A stretch of DNA of 64,000 nt, from contig CP148031.1 in assembly GCA_040500365.1 (NCBI GenBank), positions 1,922,001 to 1,986,000 on the forward strand, read 5' to 3'. The position numbers and the translations under genes were made by a program. The stretch comes from Dehalobacter alkaniphilus (lineage in GTDB: Bacteria > Bacillota > Desulfitobacteriia > Desulfitobacteriales > Syntrophobotulaceae). Below are positions 9,935 through 19,433 of the stretch, piece after piece. Positions within the stretch are counted from its first letter, which is position 1. Every line of letters begins with the position of its first letter. A model generated the notes under the pieces. The model saw nothing but the letters and a program-made list of their open reading frames with translations, was not told the DNA's origin and ran no database searches.

Positions 9935-11265
9935 GGTTCACTTAGCTCCCCAAAAAGCGTCCAGGAATTTGCAGATCTGATTGTAACCGAAACAAGTGAA
10001 CCAACCAAGTCCTCCCTGCTTTCAAATACAACAATCTCATTTCCTCTGGTACGGCCTGTTAAATATTTAGAATCCGACTTGCTGGGTCCTTCCACCAGAA
10101 TTTCATAGCGGTTGCCAATCATTTTCTGGCGCCAACTCAGACTCTGAGAATTTTGAAGCACCATCAGGCGCTGCAGACGGTTCTTCTTGATGTCGAGCGG
10201 AACCTGATCCGGAAGCAACGCCCCCGCCGTCCCGGATCGTTTGGAAAACATAAAGGTAAAGGCCTGGTTGAAAGGCACTGTATTGACAAGCTCAAGCGTC
10301 AGTTCAAAATCTTCTTCCGTTTCCCCGGGAAACCCAACAATAATATCGGTTGTCAATCGGGCCTCGGGTACAATTTCCAGAATACGCGCAATTCTTTCCA
10401 GGTAATATTCCCTGGTATACCCTCTATTCATCGCCGTCAGCACTTGATTGCTTCCGGCCTGGAATGGCAGATGGAAGTGTTCACAGATATGCTCGCCGCG
10501 GGCTACCGTTTCGATCAGCTTATCACTGAAATCTTTGGGATGAGAGGTCATAAACCGGATTCGGTAAAGCCCTTCAATTTTATCGATTTCATTCAGTAAA
10601 TCGGAAAAATCATAGGCAAAACCGTCTTTTTTCCCGTAGGAATTGACATTCTGGCCAAGCAAGGTAACATCACGGCAGCCATTTTCGACAAGTGTCCTGA
10701 TTTCGTCCAGAATGACGTCCATCGGACGGCTGCGTTCTCTTCCCCTGACATAAGGAACAATGCAATAGGCACAATAATTGTCACAGCCATACATGATGTT
10801 GACATTGGTACGAAGCTTTCCTTTTTCAGCTAAAGGAACAACCTCAGTGGTTTCACAGGCAGCCTCGGAAACAAGTGAGGCTTTGCCGCCCTGATCCGCT
10901 GTTTTCAGCAAATCTTCAAATTGATGATGATCAAAGGTCCCTGTCCAGATATCAACATGAGAGGCCTTTTTTTGCAGTTTTTCCAGCAGGCCGGGCTGTT
11001 GGATCATGCATCCGGCAACCGCAATCTTAAGCTGCGGTTTTTTTTCTTTTAGATTTTTTAATTGACCGATTTTGCCAATAATTTTATTTTCTGCGCTTTC
11101 TCTGACACAACAGGTATTAATGATAACCAAATCGGCCTGTTCAGGGTTGTCGGTACGCTCGTACCCGTTTTTTTCCGAAATGGCCGTCAAGGTCTCGGCA
11201 TCCCGCTCGGACATTTGACAGCCATACGAAATCGTACACACTTTCTTATTCATTTTGTTCGACAT
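9931..11265 (-). CDS. miaB: tRNA-2-methylthio-N6-dimethylallyladenosine synthase MiaB
   Basis: Radical-SAM methylthiotransferase acting on i6A37 made by MiaA. The N-terminal UPF0004 domain supplies three cluster cysteines (SYGCQM, NTCCVRE, AGCMIQ). The radical-SAM motif is CDNYCAYC, and a TRAM domain ends the protein. The ATG at 11265 is chosen over an upstream TTG at 11277, which lies too close to the SD-like AGAGG; another ATG at 11253 is possible. Coupled to mutS by a 4-base overlap, so the tRNA modification and mismatch repair genes share a transcript. Confidence 0.96.
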   Translation of the reverse strand: MSNKMNKKVCTISYGCQMSERDAETLTAISEKNGYERTDNPEQADLVIINTCCVRESAENKIIGKIGQLKNLKEKKPQLKIAVAGCMIQQPGLLEKLQKKASHVDIWTGTFDHHQFEDLLKTADQGGKASLVSEAACETTEVVPLAEKGKLRTNVNIMYGCDNYCAYCIVPYVRGRERSRPMDVILDEIRTLVENGCRDVTLLGQNVNSYGKKDGFAYDFSDLLNEIDKIEGLYRIRFMTSHPKDFSDKLIETVARGEHICEHFHLPFQAGSNQVLTAMNRGYTREYYLERIARILEIVPEARLTTDIIVGFPGETEEDFELTLELVNTVPFNQAFTFMFSKRSGTAGALLPDQVPLDIKKNRLQRLMVLQNSQSLSWRQKMIGNRYEILVEGPSKSDSKYLTGRTRGNEIVVFESREDLVGSLVSVTIRSANSWTLFGELSEP

Positions 11266-11359
11266 ATATTCAATCAATCCTCTGCTTGAAAGCGTTCATA
11301 TAATATTTATGCAGATAAAAACTGTTGCTATGAAGACTTACTTATAAAACTTATGATCA

Positions 11360-11465
11360 GTCTGAAGGCCACAGTTCCGCTGTGAGCGTAGCAGTATTGC
11401 GAAGCGCGGCCTTTTGCGTCAAGGAGGACGCAAAAGGCCGGAAAGTGGTATTGTGGCCTTTAGAC
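11360..11465 (+). repeat. R2: short form of covarying palindromic element
   Basis: 106 bp. Outer arm GTCTGAAGGCCACA pairs with TGTGGCCTTTAGAC: the variable bases differ from R1 yet remain complementary. The inner hairpin is the strongest of the family: a 13-bp perfect stem (GGCCTTTTGCGTC) with loop AAGGAG. The side arm lacks the GGA seen in the other copies. Lies 12 bases after the degV stop. Confidence 0.9.
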
Positions 11466-11477
11466 CTACCCGGTTTA

Positions 11478-12335
11478 TTACATCTTCGAAACGGACTGAT
11501 AATACAGCGCCAGAGTTCCCGGTCCGACATGACTGCCTACAACACAGCCAATATCACTAATAATTACGTCTTTGACCTGCAGTGTATTTTTAATTTCTTC
11601 AGCCAGGGCTTCGGCTTCTTCCAGACATGCCGAATGAGAAATCCCGATCACTTGCTTTTCTGCTTCGACTATTTCATTTTTCATGATTTCGATGAGCTTG
11701 CGGATCGCCGCTTTTCTGGATCTGACTTTGTTGAATACGTCAATTTTTCCTTCCGTATTCATGTGCAGGATCGGTTTGACATCCAAAAGTCCGGCGACGA
11801 ATCCGGCGGTTTTGCTTAATCTTCCGCCTTTCACAAGGTACTCCAGCGTATCAATGGTAAAAATGTACCGCATTCTATTTTTAATCTCCATGATTTGCGG
11901 TTCAATCTCCTGCCAGGTATCGGTATGCTTCAGTATTTCTGACGCAAGTATGGCCTGCAGCCCAAATCCCAAAGATGCACCAAGGCTGTCGATGATATGT
12001 ATTCTCTCCGAAACGCTGCACATTTCCCGCACCATCACTGCCGTTTGACAAGTTGAACTTAAGCCGGAAGACAGGTGTATGGCAATAACTTCTTTACCTT
12101 CAGCCAACACTTTTTCGTAGGCACCCTTTAAGAGATTCAAATTAGGCTGCGAAGTCTTCGGGAGTTCTTTATAGTCTTTGAAGTCAGCATAGAATTTTTC
12201 CGGAAAAATATCGATTCCTTCTGCATAGGTGACCCCATCAATATTAACCGGCATCGGGACAACAACAATCCCAAGCTTTTCAGCTAGATCTCTCGGAATA
12301 TCTGAAGCGCTGTCTACTACGATCTGAAATGGCAT
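11478..12335 (-). CDS. DegV family fatty-acid-binding protein
   Basis: DegV-fold protein of 285 residues. Family members (FakB) bind fatty acids and present them to the FakA kinase for phospholipid synthesis. The N-terminus FQIVVDSASDIP and internal HLSSGLSSTCQ and GGRLSKTAG match the family's ligand-binding loops. The ATG at 12335 is preferred because GGAG lies 8 bases upstream; an in-frame upstream ATG at 12380 would add 15 residues without an SD. No fakA is nearby. Confidence 0.9.
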   Translation of the reverse strand: MPFQIVVDSASDIPRDLAEKLGIVVVPMPVNIDGVTYAEGIDIFPEKFYADFKDYKELPKTSQPNLNLLKGAYEKVLAEGKEVIAIHLSSGLSSTCQTAVMVREMCSVSERIHIIDSLGASLGFGLQAILASEILKHTDTWQEIEPQIMEIKNRMRYIFTIDTLEYLVKGGRLSKTAGFVAGLLDVKPILHMNTEGKIDVFNKVRSRKAAIRKLIEIMKNEIVEAEKQVIGISHSACLEEAEALAEEIKNTLQVKDVIISDIGCVVGSHVGPGTLALYYQSVSKM

Positions 12336-12421
12336 GCTATCACTCCATCCAAAAAATGATACTATAAATAATCCTACCAATTACATCCTGTTTGTCAAGT
12401 TTTTCTGATAGACTTAGACAG

Positions 12422-12455
12422 TTTAAAAAAAATAGCGCTTGTCCAAGCGCTATTT
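12422..12455 (-). terminator. intrinsic terminator of the M23 peptidase gene
   Basis: Minus-strand hairpin AATAGCGCTTG-gac-CAAGCGCTATT followed by eight U residues, starting about 10 bases after the M23 gene stop. Confidence 0.85.
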
Positions 12456-12465
12456 TATTCCTGTT

Positions 12466-14001
12466 TTAGAGATAGTTCAAAGGATTTACAGTACTGCCGT
12501 TAATGATTACTTCAAAATGCAGGTGTGATCCTGTTGAATTGCCGGTTGAGCCTACATTACCGATGTTTTGGCCTTTCGATACAGTTTGTCCGACACTGAC
12601 AAACAGTTTGGATGAGTGACCATACCGGGTAGATACGCCATTACCATGATCGATCATGATGCAGTATCCATATCCGCCATCCCATCCTGCTTCCACAACG
12701 GTGCCGGAAGCTGCTGCATAATAGGGCTGGCCGGTAACTCCATCAATGTCGATTCCAGTATGGAAGCTTCCATGTCGAGAACCATAATAGGAGGTAATGC
12801 CTCCGCTGATGGGCCAGCTTAAACCGGAGATACTGCCCGATCCGCGGGATGTCCCCACATAGACAATTGAGCGGCCAGGACCTTTGGCAACAATCTGATT
12901 TACAGGTTTACTGACGACTTCTTCCTTGACAACCTGCTTTTCGATCATTTTACCATTTTCCTCAACATACGAATATGTAACGGCCTTTTCACCATCTTTA
13001 CCAGCCTGCTTAATGATACTCTTGCCGTAGCCGATACTGCTGTCCGTCTTGGAAACCACATCAAACGGAACAATCTCACTGACTACTTTCGTACCTTCAC
13101 TTCGTACTGTAAGGTAAGGCTTTGTTTGAACCAGCTTGATTTTCTGTCCCGGCTGAATTACTGAGTCTTCAGTAAATCCCGGGTTAGCAGCAATCACTTC
13201 GTCTGTCAGCATATTGTTCTTACGGGCAATCAGCCATAAAGAATCATCTTCTTGAATGGTATACGTGGTTTCTGCCACATCGCCTTTAACCAAGATTTCC
13301 AAAGCAGCATCAACTGTCTTGACTTCACTCGGATGAACCTTTGATGCAATTTTGGAGACCGGTTCGACAATTTTGACTAAAGAAACAGTATTATTTTTCG
13401 AAGGCTTCGTCTGATAATCCTCATACTTTTTCAACAAAGTATTGATATCTTGTTCGTTGGCTAAAGCAACCACGACTTTGCCATTCACCTGTAACCCAAA
13501 GCCATCGACATACGGCTTAATGGCATTTGCCAAAACATCTTTAGACACCGGCCCGGTATAATCTTCATTCTTTAATCTTAGACTTTTATATTCTATGGTA
13601 TCGCTGGTCTGAGCAACGGTTCCAGCTGCGCTCCCCTGCTGGGTAAGAATCTCTTGAACCAGTTGTTTAGCCTCAGACTTACTTGCTGCATAACCAATGT
13701 TTTTACCGTTTACAACAATACCTACTGCCGGAGTTGTCGCGCTAAAATAAAAACAACCACTGAAAATCACTGCCAAAGCCAGCGCGGTGATCCCGATCGT
13801 CTTTGGAGATTTCCAGGAAATATTTTTAATCTTTGCTGCTGTCTTCGAAAAAATTTCTTTATATTCGATTTTATTTGCTAAGTTCACGACGCCAAATTTT
13901 ATTCTTTTCGCTTGCTTAGCCAAAGCCTCTGCAGTATTCACTTTTTTAAATTTTTGTATGATTTTGTCCAGATAATTTTTGTTTATCTTTCTACTAATCA
14001 T
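12466..14001 (-). CDS. membrane-anchored LysM/G5/M23 peptidoglycan endopeptidase
   Basis: 511 residues. Order of parts: cytoplasmic basic N-terminus, one membrane segment (about 70-88, TIGITALALAVIFSG), a helical region, a LysM peptidoglycan-binding repeat (TYTIQEDDSLWLIARKNN), a G5-like region, then a C-terminal M23 zinc endopeptidase. The latter has HTGIDIDG, GHSSKL and HLHFEV, which supply the metal ligands and catalytic histidine. Members cleave peptide cross-links during growth, division or sporulation. The SD AAGGGGGG sits 7 bases before the ATG. A terminator follows directly, so it ends its transcript. Confidence 0.92.
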   Translation of the reverse strand: MISRKINKNYLDKIIQKFKKVNTAEALAKQAKRIKFGVVNLANKIEYKEIFSKTAAKIKNISWKSPKTIGITALALAVIFSGCFYFSATTPAVGIVVNGKNIGYAASKSEAKQLVQEILTQQGSAAGTVAQTSDTIEYKSLRLKNEDYTGPVSKDVLANAIKPYVDGFGLQVNGKVVVALANEQDINTLLKKYEDYQTKPSKNNTVSLVKIVEPVSKIASKVHPSEVKTVDAALEILVKGDVAETTYTIQEDDSLWLIARKNNMLTDEVIAANPGFTEDSVIQPGQKIKLVQTKPYLTVRSEGTKVVSEIVPFDVVSKTDSSIGYGKSIIKQAGKDGEKAVTYSYVEENGKMIEKQVVKEEVVSKPVNQIVAKGPGRSIVYVGTSRGSGSISGLSWPISGGITSYYGSRHGSFHTGIDIDGVTGQPYYAAASGTVVEAGWDGGYGYCIMIDHGNGVSTRYGHSSKLFVSVGQTVSKGQNIGNVGSTGNSTGSHLHFEVIINGSTVNPLNYL

Positions 14002-14038
14002 TCTCGCCCCCCTTGGCTTGTCATTCGTACACTGCTAT

Positions 14039-14044
14039 ATCATA
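14039..14044 (-). promoter_or_regulatory. possible extended -10 element upstream of the M23 gene
   Basis: On the minus strand TGGTATGAT (extended -10, TG-n-TATGAT) occurs about 40 bp before the M23 start, in a 125-bp gap after the MinD-like gene. No convincing -35 is seen. Confidence 0.3.
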
Positions 14045-14126
14045 CCATTAATTAAGCCTTAAGAAAATACAGGAATTTTCCAATTCATTGACGCACACGT
14101 TTATTCCTTGAGAAATTCCTTATATT

Positions 14127-15212
14127 CTAGGCAAAATTTCTTTTAATTTTATTGATAAAGGACAAGATTCCCGTGGACCTTTCATGGGTGACTCTTTTCC
14201 CAAGAAGCGTTTTGGCGATACTGAGGACCTGAACTGCATATTCCGAATTAGGCTGGGATAAAAATAAGGGGTTTTGACTCTTTAAGGATTTTGTGACTTT
14301 TTTGTCATCATAAATCCAGCCAAGCAGTTCCGGCTGCAGCTTGAGATACTTGGACGAAGCTTTCTTAAATGTTTCACAGCACTTTATCGCTTCGGCTTCA
14401 TCTTCACAGCGATTGATCACCAGGTAAGGACGGATATTCGAATTGCGGTACGCCAGCGCTTTGGTCAGTCCGTATGTATCCATCATCGCGTGCGGTTCTG
14501 TGGTGGTAATCAGCAACAGGTCATCCGCCGCCTCCAAAAATTTAAGTACGACTTCCGAAATACCCGCTCCGGTATCGATCAGAAAGATATCACATTCACC
14601 TTCCAGATCCGCAAATCCGGATATGATACGGTTAAACTGAAGAGGACTGAGATTTGTTAACGATGAAATACCGCTTGAACCCGGCAGAAGCTTAATTCCT
14701 CCCGGGCCGGGAGTCAGAATGTCCTTTAAGGTGCACTCTCCTTTCAGGACATGGGTAAGGTTCAGCGGATTATTCAATTTCAACAATAATTCGACATTGG
14801 CCATCCCAATATCGGCATCAAGGATAATAACTCTTTTACCAAGCTGGCTTAAAGCCATACTCAAATTGATGGTGAGTGAAGTTTTACCAACTCCGCCCTT
14901 ACCGCTGCCGATCGCAATGACTCTGGATTTTTTTTGCTGTCTCTGGACAGTTGGAATCGTAACGCACCAGCTCTGCTGAGCAGGCTGCCGGGAAATCACT
15001 TCGGATGTAAGGACGGTTCTCGAATCGGAAACCAGCCAGCGTATCACGGTACCAATCGGGATCAGCAGCAGATAACCTTTATGTAAAGTGATTGCCAATT
15101 CCAAGCGGTCAGGGAATACATTCTTTATTTCTGCAGTATAGATGTCGTGAAACAATTCGGAGTTTGTCGTAAAATTAAGTTTTTGTCCTGCAAAGAATTG
15201 TGGCTGATTCAT
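14127..15212 (-). CDS. MinD/FlhG-type ParA ATPase with PilZN/YcgR-like N-terminal domain
   Basis: 361 residues. Residues about 100-340 form a MinD/FlhG ATPase: deviant Walker A GSGKGGVGKTS (102-112), ILDADIGMANVE and IDTGAGIS. Residues 1-90 form a separate beta-rich domain (GQKLNFTT...YTAEIKNVFPDRLELAI...LLLIPIGTVIRWLV) resembling the N-terminal half of YcgR-type flagellar brakes. FlhG controls flagellar number and placement, so the fusion would fit a motility role, but no flagellar genes are in this window. The SD GGGAGG sits 7 bases from the ATG. ATPase identity is certain; N-domain identity is moderate. Confidence 0.85.
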   Translation of the reverse strand: MNQPQFFAGQKLNFTTNSELFHDIYTAEIKNVFPDRLELAITLHKGYLLLIPIGTVIRWLVSDSRTVLTSEVISRQPAQQSWCVTIPTVQRQQKKSRVIAIGSGKGGVGKTSLTINLSMALSQLGKRVIILDADIGMANVELLLKLNNPLNLTHVLKGECTLKDILTPGPGGIKLLPGSSGISSLTNLSPLQFNRIISGFADLEGECDIFLIDTGAGISEVVLKFLEAADDLLLITTTEPHAMMDTYGLTKALAYRNSNIRPYLVINRCEDEAEAIKCCETFKKASSKYLKLQPELLGWIYDDKKVTKSLKSQNPLFLSQPNSEYAVQVLSIAKTLLGKRVTHERSTGILSFINKIKRNFA

Positions 15213-15280
15213 TAATTTCCTCCCGAATTCTGAACTGCTATATAATTTTCTACAACGAAGGACAAGTTCCCTTCTGGCTT

Positions 15281-15316
15281 ATAAAAAAAAATGACTGCAA
15301 TGGGCAATCATTTTAT
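15281..15316 (-). terminator. intrinsic terminator of the DeoR gene
   Basis: Minus strand: AAATGATTGC, 5-base loop, GCAGTCATTT, followed by a run of eight or nine U. One G-U pair. Lies 50 bases after the DeoR stop. Confidence 0.75.
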
Positions 15317-15367
15317 ATTACCATAAGCAATTTTCAGGGCCAACGTGTAAAGAACGCTAAGGCTGAA

Positions 15368-16144
15368 TTATGGAAGCAATACTTTAGGAGAAGCAATAAT
15401 GACTTCTACACCGTATTGCTCGATTTTATCAATTTGCTCCGGAGATGCCCCGGCATCGGTGATAAACTTATTTACCTTTTCCCATTTGGCAAACGTATGG
15501 TAGAGAATGTGACCGAGTTTCGCGCTGTGAGCGACAAGAATAACTTCCCTGGCCGAAGTAATCATGGCCTGTTTGACTTCGGATTCGATCATGCTCGATG
15601 TCGAAAGACCTTTTTCCGTGCTGATGCCTGTCGCCGACAGAAACAGTTTATCCGCGTAGAAACCATCCAGGTTTTCCCTAGTCATCGGACCCAGCAGCGA
15701 ATAGGTCGTGCTTTGCACTTCCCCGCCTGTTAGGACAGTCGTGATATCTTCACGCATACTGAGAATTTCGGCAACGGCAAGGGAATTCGTTACAACCGTG
15801 CATTTTATGTCAAGGGCGAGCGCAATCGACAGCGTCGTCGTTCCAGAATCCAGAATCACGGATTCTCCTTCATTAATCAGAGCAGCCGCTACTCGGCCAA
15901 TGCTAAGCTTTTCACTTTGGGCTTCGCCAAGCCGGGTGGTAAAAACGGTATTTTTAATTTGAGGGTTTTGAGGATAAACGGCTTTGCCGTGTTCCCGCTG
16001 AATCAAGCCCATCAAAGCAAGTTGTTTAAGATCACGGCGTATGGTCATTTCGGAAACATTAAACTCAGCAGCCAGTTCCGCTACCGTCAAATGCCCGTGT
16101 TTTTGGAGCAAATATCTGATTTTTTCCTGTCTGCCTGCTGTCAA
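15368..16144 (-). CDS. DeoR/GlpR-family transcriptional regulator
   Basis: 258 residues. N-terminal helix-turn-helix (LTVAELAAEFNVSEMTIRRDLKQL) and a C-terminal sugar-phosphate-sensing domain (LDSGTTTLSIA, VTNSLAVAE, LTGGEV), the usual DeoR plan. Such proteins repress carbohydrate or nucleoside catabolic genes and release DNA on binding a phosphorylated sugar. The start is a TTG, with GGAGG 7 bases upstream. It follows pyk by 96 bp on the same strand, so glycolytic control is an attractive but unproven role. No sugar transport operon is adjacent. Confidence 0.9.
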   Translation of the reverse strand: MTAGRQEKIRYLLQKHGHLTVAELAAEFNVSEMTIRRDLKQLALMGLIQREHGKAVYPQNPQIKNTVFTTRLGEAQSEKLSIGRVAAALINEGESVILDSGTTTLSIALALDIKCTVVTNSLAVAEILSMREDITTVLTGGEVQSTTYSLLGPMTRENLDGFYADKLFLSATGISTEKGLSTSSMIESEVKQAMITSAREVILVAHSAKLGHILYHTFAKWEKVNKFITDAGASPEQIDKIEQYGVEVIIASPKVLLP

Positions 16145-16240
16145 CTACCCACCTCCAGCTTTACATATGCATTTCATGCTATATTGCCATATTAAAGTTT
16201 ATTTAAGTATGACAAGGTATTAGATCTGCCAGTTCTTTGT

Positions 16241-17971
16241 TTATAGTATTGCAACGGAACCCTCATAGACAACACCAGACAAGGCGTCTACAGTAATTAA
16301 AACACCTTCCTGAATCTTCTGTACAGCGTCATCCGCTCCGACGATTGCCGGAATTCCATATTCCAAAGCGACAATAGCCGCATGTGAAGTCAGTCCTCCG
16401 CGTTCAATCACAACTGCACCGGCTTTCGCCATAACCGGAAGCTGCTCGGCATCCGTGAAAGGGGCTATAAGAATATCTCCTTGGCTGAATTTTTCCGGAT
16501 CGCTAACTTTGCTTGCTTTTCCCGAATAAGCTCTTCGTCCGATCCCGGTACCTCTTACCAGCACATTCCCGACCGCCTGGACTTTGATCAGATTGGTCGT
16601 GCCAACTTTGCCGACTGGGACACCCGCAGTCAGCACCACAACATCGCCGGTTTGAATCAATTTCTGATCCAAAGATCTTGTCACGGCAACGGAAAGCAGT
16701 TGGTCCGTTCCTGTACTTTCCGAGACAATGATGGTATGAACACCCCAGCTGAGGGTCAGGCTTCTCGCTACTTCGGGATAAGGCGTTGTTGCGATGATCA
16801 GAGACTTCGGCCGGTAACGGGAAATCATTCTGGCTGTTTTGCCGGACTGGGTCGGCGTAATGATTGCGGCCGCGTTCAGATCCGCTGCTATGGTATAACT
16901 GGCATGACCGATCGCGTCGGCAATATTGCGTCCTTTTTCCAACGGGGCACTGGTCTTAAAAAATATCCCTTCAGCCTTGTGCGCTATTTTATCCATTGTT
17001 TGTACCGCTTCGACCGGAAATTCACCGGCTGCAGTCTCACCAGAGAGCATGATCGCGTCCGTGCCGTCTAAAATGGCATTGGCGACATCACTTGCTTCTG
17101 CTCTGGTCGGACGCGGTTGGTGCGTCATCGATTCCAGCATCTGCGTCGCTACGATGACTGTTTTGCCCAACGCATTGCATTTGCAAATAATCTCTTTTTG
17201 ATAAATTGGGACTTCTTCCACCGGGATTTCCACGCCAAGGTCTCCCCGGGCTACCATAATACCGTCGGCAACTTCCAAAATACTGTCGATATTACGTATA
17301 CCTTCATGACTTTCGATCTTGGCGATAATCTTTACCGCAGCGTTCGCTTCCTCGACGACTTTCCGCACTTCCAGAATATCCGAAGCCTTGCGGGTAAAGG
17401 AAGCCGCGATAAAATCAATCCCGTTTCGCAGCCCGAACTGAATATCTTCGATATCTTTCAGTGTGAGGGCCGGCAGCTGAATGCTGGCGCCGGGAACATT
17501 GACCCCTTTTTGGGATTTTAGCAGGCCCCCGTTTCTGACGATCGTCGTGATTTGTCCATTTGCAGCTGAGGCGACTTCCAGGTCAAGCAGCCCATCACTC
17601 AGCAGAATATGATTTCCGGGCACAACCTCGGTCCAGAGATCCGGATAGGTCACAAAGACCCGCTCCGCAGAACCAAGGCTTTCATCCTGATCAAGCATAA
17701 AGTTGCTTCCATTTTCCAGATGGACCCCTTGCTCAGGAACCAAGCCTGTACGAATCTCCGGACCTTTGGTATCCAGCAGGATCCCCAGATTAACACCGGT
17801 TTGTTCTGCAGCAGTCTTGAGGTTCACAATTGTTTTTCCATGCGTCTCATGACTGCCGTGAGAAAAGTTAAGTCTGGCCACATTCATGCCGGACTGAATC
17901 AGCTGTCTAATCTTTTCCGGATGCTCACTGGCGGGACCGATCGTACAAATGATCTTGGTTCTTCGCATCAT
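16241..17971 (-). CDS. pyk: pyruvate kinase with C-terminal phosphohistidine swivel domain
   Basis: Final step of glycolysis: phosphoenolpyruvate plus ADP gives pyruvate plus ATP. 576 residues. The barrel has RTKIICTIGPAS at the N-terminus, MVARGDLGVEIP and the K/Mg site IAKIESHEGI. The extra 100 residues end in GGLTSHAAIV, the PEP-utiliser swivel domain typical of Bacillus/Clostridia pyruvate kinases. Two adjacent ATGs (17971, 17968) follow GAGGG. The gap gene is upstream with R3 between. Confidence 0.97.
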   Translation of the reverse strand: MMRRTKIICTIGPASEHPEKIRQLIQSGMNVARLNFSHGSHETHGKTIVNLKTAAEQTGVNLGILLDTKGPEIRTGLVPEQGVHLENGSNFMLDQDESLGSAERVFVTYPDLWTEVVPGNHILLSDGLLDLEVASAANGQITTIVRNGGLLKSQKGVNVPGASIQLPALTLKDIEDIQFGLRNGIDFIAASFTRKASDILEVRKVVEEANAAVKIIAKIESHEGIRNIDSILEVADGIMVARGDLGVEIPVEEVPIYQKEIICKCNALGKTVIVATQMLESMTHQPRPTRAEASDVANAILDGTDAIMLSGETAAGEFPVEAVQTMDKIAHKAEGIFFKTSAPLEKGRNIADAIGHASYTIAADLNAAAIITPTQSGKTARMISRYRPKSLIIATTPYPEVARSLTLSWGVHTIIVSESTGTDQLLSVAVTRSLDQKLIQTGDVVVLTAGVPVGKVGTTNLIKVQAVGNVLVRGTGIGRRAYSGKASKVSDPEKFSQGDILIAPFTDAEQLPVMAKAGAVVIERGGLTSHAAIVALEYGIPAIVGADDAVQKIQEGVLITVDALSGVVYEGSVAIL

Positions 17972-18070
17972 ATCGCCCTCTCTTGCTGAATTTGGCTAAC
18001 AGCGACATACTTAATTTGCCTACGAAAAATAACTGTCATGCAAAGATTCATCTACATTACTCCAGATTTT

Positions 18071-18174
18071 GTCTGCGTGCCACAATTCCAGCGTCAAGCG
18101 AAGCAGGATGCGTAGCGCAGCCTTTTGTGTCAAGGAGGACACAACGGCTGGAAGCGGAATTGTGGCATGCAGAC
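18071..18174 (+). repeat. R3: short form of covarying palindromic element
   Basis: 104 bp. Outer arm GTCTGCGTGCCACAATTCC pairs with GGAATTGTGGCATGCAGAC (one G-U). Second stem CAGCC/GGCTG replaces the CGGCC/GGCCG of R1 and R5, a compensatory change. Inner hairpin TTGTGTC[AAGGAG]GACACAA. Lies 41 bases after the gap stop. Confidence 0.9.
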
Positions 18175-18215
18175 AGGCCCGAGATACTAAAAATGTTATT
18201 TACCCAAGATATTAA

Positions 18216-19226
18216 TTAAAGCCCACGGGCAGCCATCATCTTGATCACATCGACCACCCTGTTCGAATAGCCGGATTCATTGTCATACCAGGCCAGGACT
18301 TTGACCATCTTATCGCCGATAACCATTGTGGACAGTCCGTCAACGATCGAACTGGCGTTATTGCCGTTATAATCGCTCGAAACAAGGGGCAGTTCGTTAT
18401 AGGAAAGGATTCCTTTAAGCTCACCTTCTGCAGCCTGTTTAAGCTTGGCATTGACTTCTTCCTTCGTCGTCACTTTGCTGACATTCACAACAAAATCGAC
18501 CAAAGACACATTCGGTGTCGGGACTCTTACTGCCAGACCATTCAGCTTTCCTTTGAGTTCTGGCAAAACAAGGGCCACGGCTTTTGCCGCTCCTGTGGTT
18601 GTCGGGATCATTGATTGGAATGCAGCTCTGGCTCTGCGCCAGTCGGAATGCTCAAAGTCTAGAATTCTCTGGTCATTGGTTACGGAGTGCGTTGTTGTCA
18701 TCATTCCCTGCTCGATGCCAAATTCTTTCATAATCACTTTCGCAACAGGAGCCAGGCAGTTGGTGGTACAAGAAGCGTTGGAAATGATATGATGTTTGGC
18801 CGGATCATATTTATCGTCATTGACACCCATCACAATCGTGATATCTTCATCTTTACCGGGTGCCGAAATCACAACCTTTTTAGCGCCTGCTTTCAGGTGT
18901 TTACCTGCGCCTTCCCTGTCCACAAATCTTCCGGTCGATTCAATCACGACATCGATGCCCATTTCTTTCCAGGGTAGCTCTTCCGGGTTCTTTTCGGCCA
19001 GAAGTTTTATGGTGCTTCCTTTGACCTTCATCACACCATCTTCGACGATAACATCGTAAGGCAGTGTACCGTGGGTAGAATCATATTTCAGCAAATGCGC
19101 CAGCATATCTGCTTTGCCAAGATCATTGACTGCAACGACTTCCAAATCCCCTGAAGATTCAAGGAGAGCTCTCATACAAAGCCTTCCGATTCTGCCAAAA
19201 CCATTGATTGCTACTTTAACGGACAT
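18216..19226 (-). CDS. gap: glyceraldehyde-3-phosphate dehydrogenase, type I
   Basis: NAD-dependent oxidation of glyceraldehyde-3-phosphate to 1,3-bisphosphoglycerate. 336 residues. The Rossmann motif INGFGRIGR opens the protein, the catalytic cysteine lies in SNASCTTNCLAP, and WYDNESGYSNR closes it. The ATG at 19226 is chosen because GGAGG lies 9 bases before it; the ATG at 19235 touches the SD. A 7-2-7 palindrome (ATGTTTA-TT-TAAACAT, 19243-19258) just upstream of the SD may be an operator. No other lower-glycolysis genes are adjacent except pyk. Confidence 0.97.
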   Translation of the reverse strand: MSVKVAINGFGRIGRLCMRALLESSGDLEVVAVNDLGKADMLAHLLKYDSTHGTLPYDVIVEDGVMKVKGSTIKLLAEKNPEELPWKEMGIDVVIESTGRFVDREGAGKHLKAGAKKVVISAPGKDEDITIVMGVNDDKYDPAKHHIISNASCTTNCLAPVAKVIMKEFGIEQGMMTTTHSVTNDQRILDFEHSDWRRARAAFQSMIPTTTGAAKAVALVLPELKGKLNGLAVRVPTPNVSLVDFVVNVSKVTTKEEVNAKLKQAAEGELKGILSYNELPLVSSDYNGNNASSIVDGLSTMVIGDKMVKVLAWYDNESGYSNRVVDVIKMMAARGL

Positions 19227-19242
19227 AAATATCATCCTCCAA

Positions 19243-19258
19243 ATGTTTATTTAAACAT
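19243..19258. promoter_or_regulatory. small palindrome upstream of gap
   Basis: Perfect inverted repeat ATGTTTA-TT-TAAACAT placed 17-32 bases before the gap start. Position suits a repressor operator or an mRNA leader hairpin. The AT-rich context makes chance occurrence possible. Confidence 0.3.
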
Positions 19259-19392
19259 ATATATTCCGTGTAAATGAACATATTCCTGCTTCAAAATGTT
19301 AATTCGCACATTTTTGTTTTGAAAATTTGCATATGAACATAGCGTCCCCAGAAAAAAACAAATCTTTCAGGAAATTTCAAGGATTACTGCAT

Positions 19393-19432
19393 AAAAAAAC
19401 CAGGATAGCTTAATGAGATACTATCCTGGTTT
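19393..19432 (-). terminator. intrinsic terminator after the HD-domain gene
   Basis: Perfect 12-bp stem AAACCAGGATAG/CTATCCTGGTTT with a 12-base loop. On the minus strand it is followed by seven U, directly after the stop at 19434. Confidence 0.9.
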
Positions 19433-19433
19433 A

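Noticed and set aside
15200..15733. 177-residue plus-strand frame opposite the DeoR gene
   Set aside because: Antisense shadow of a well-recognised regulator, no SD or homology.
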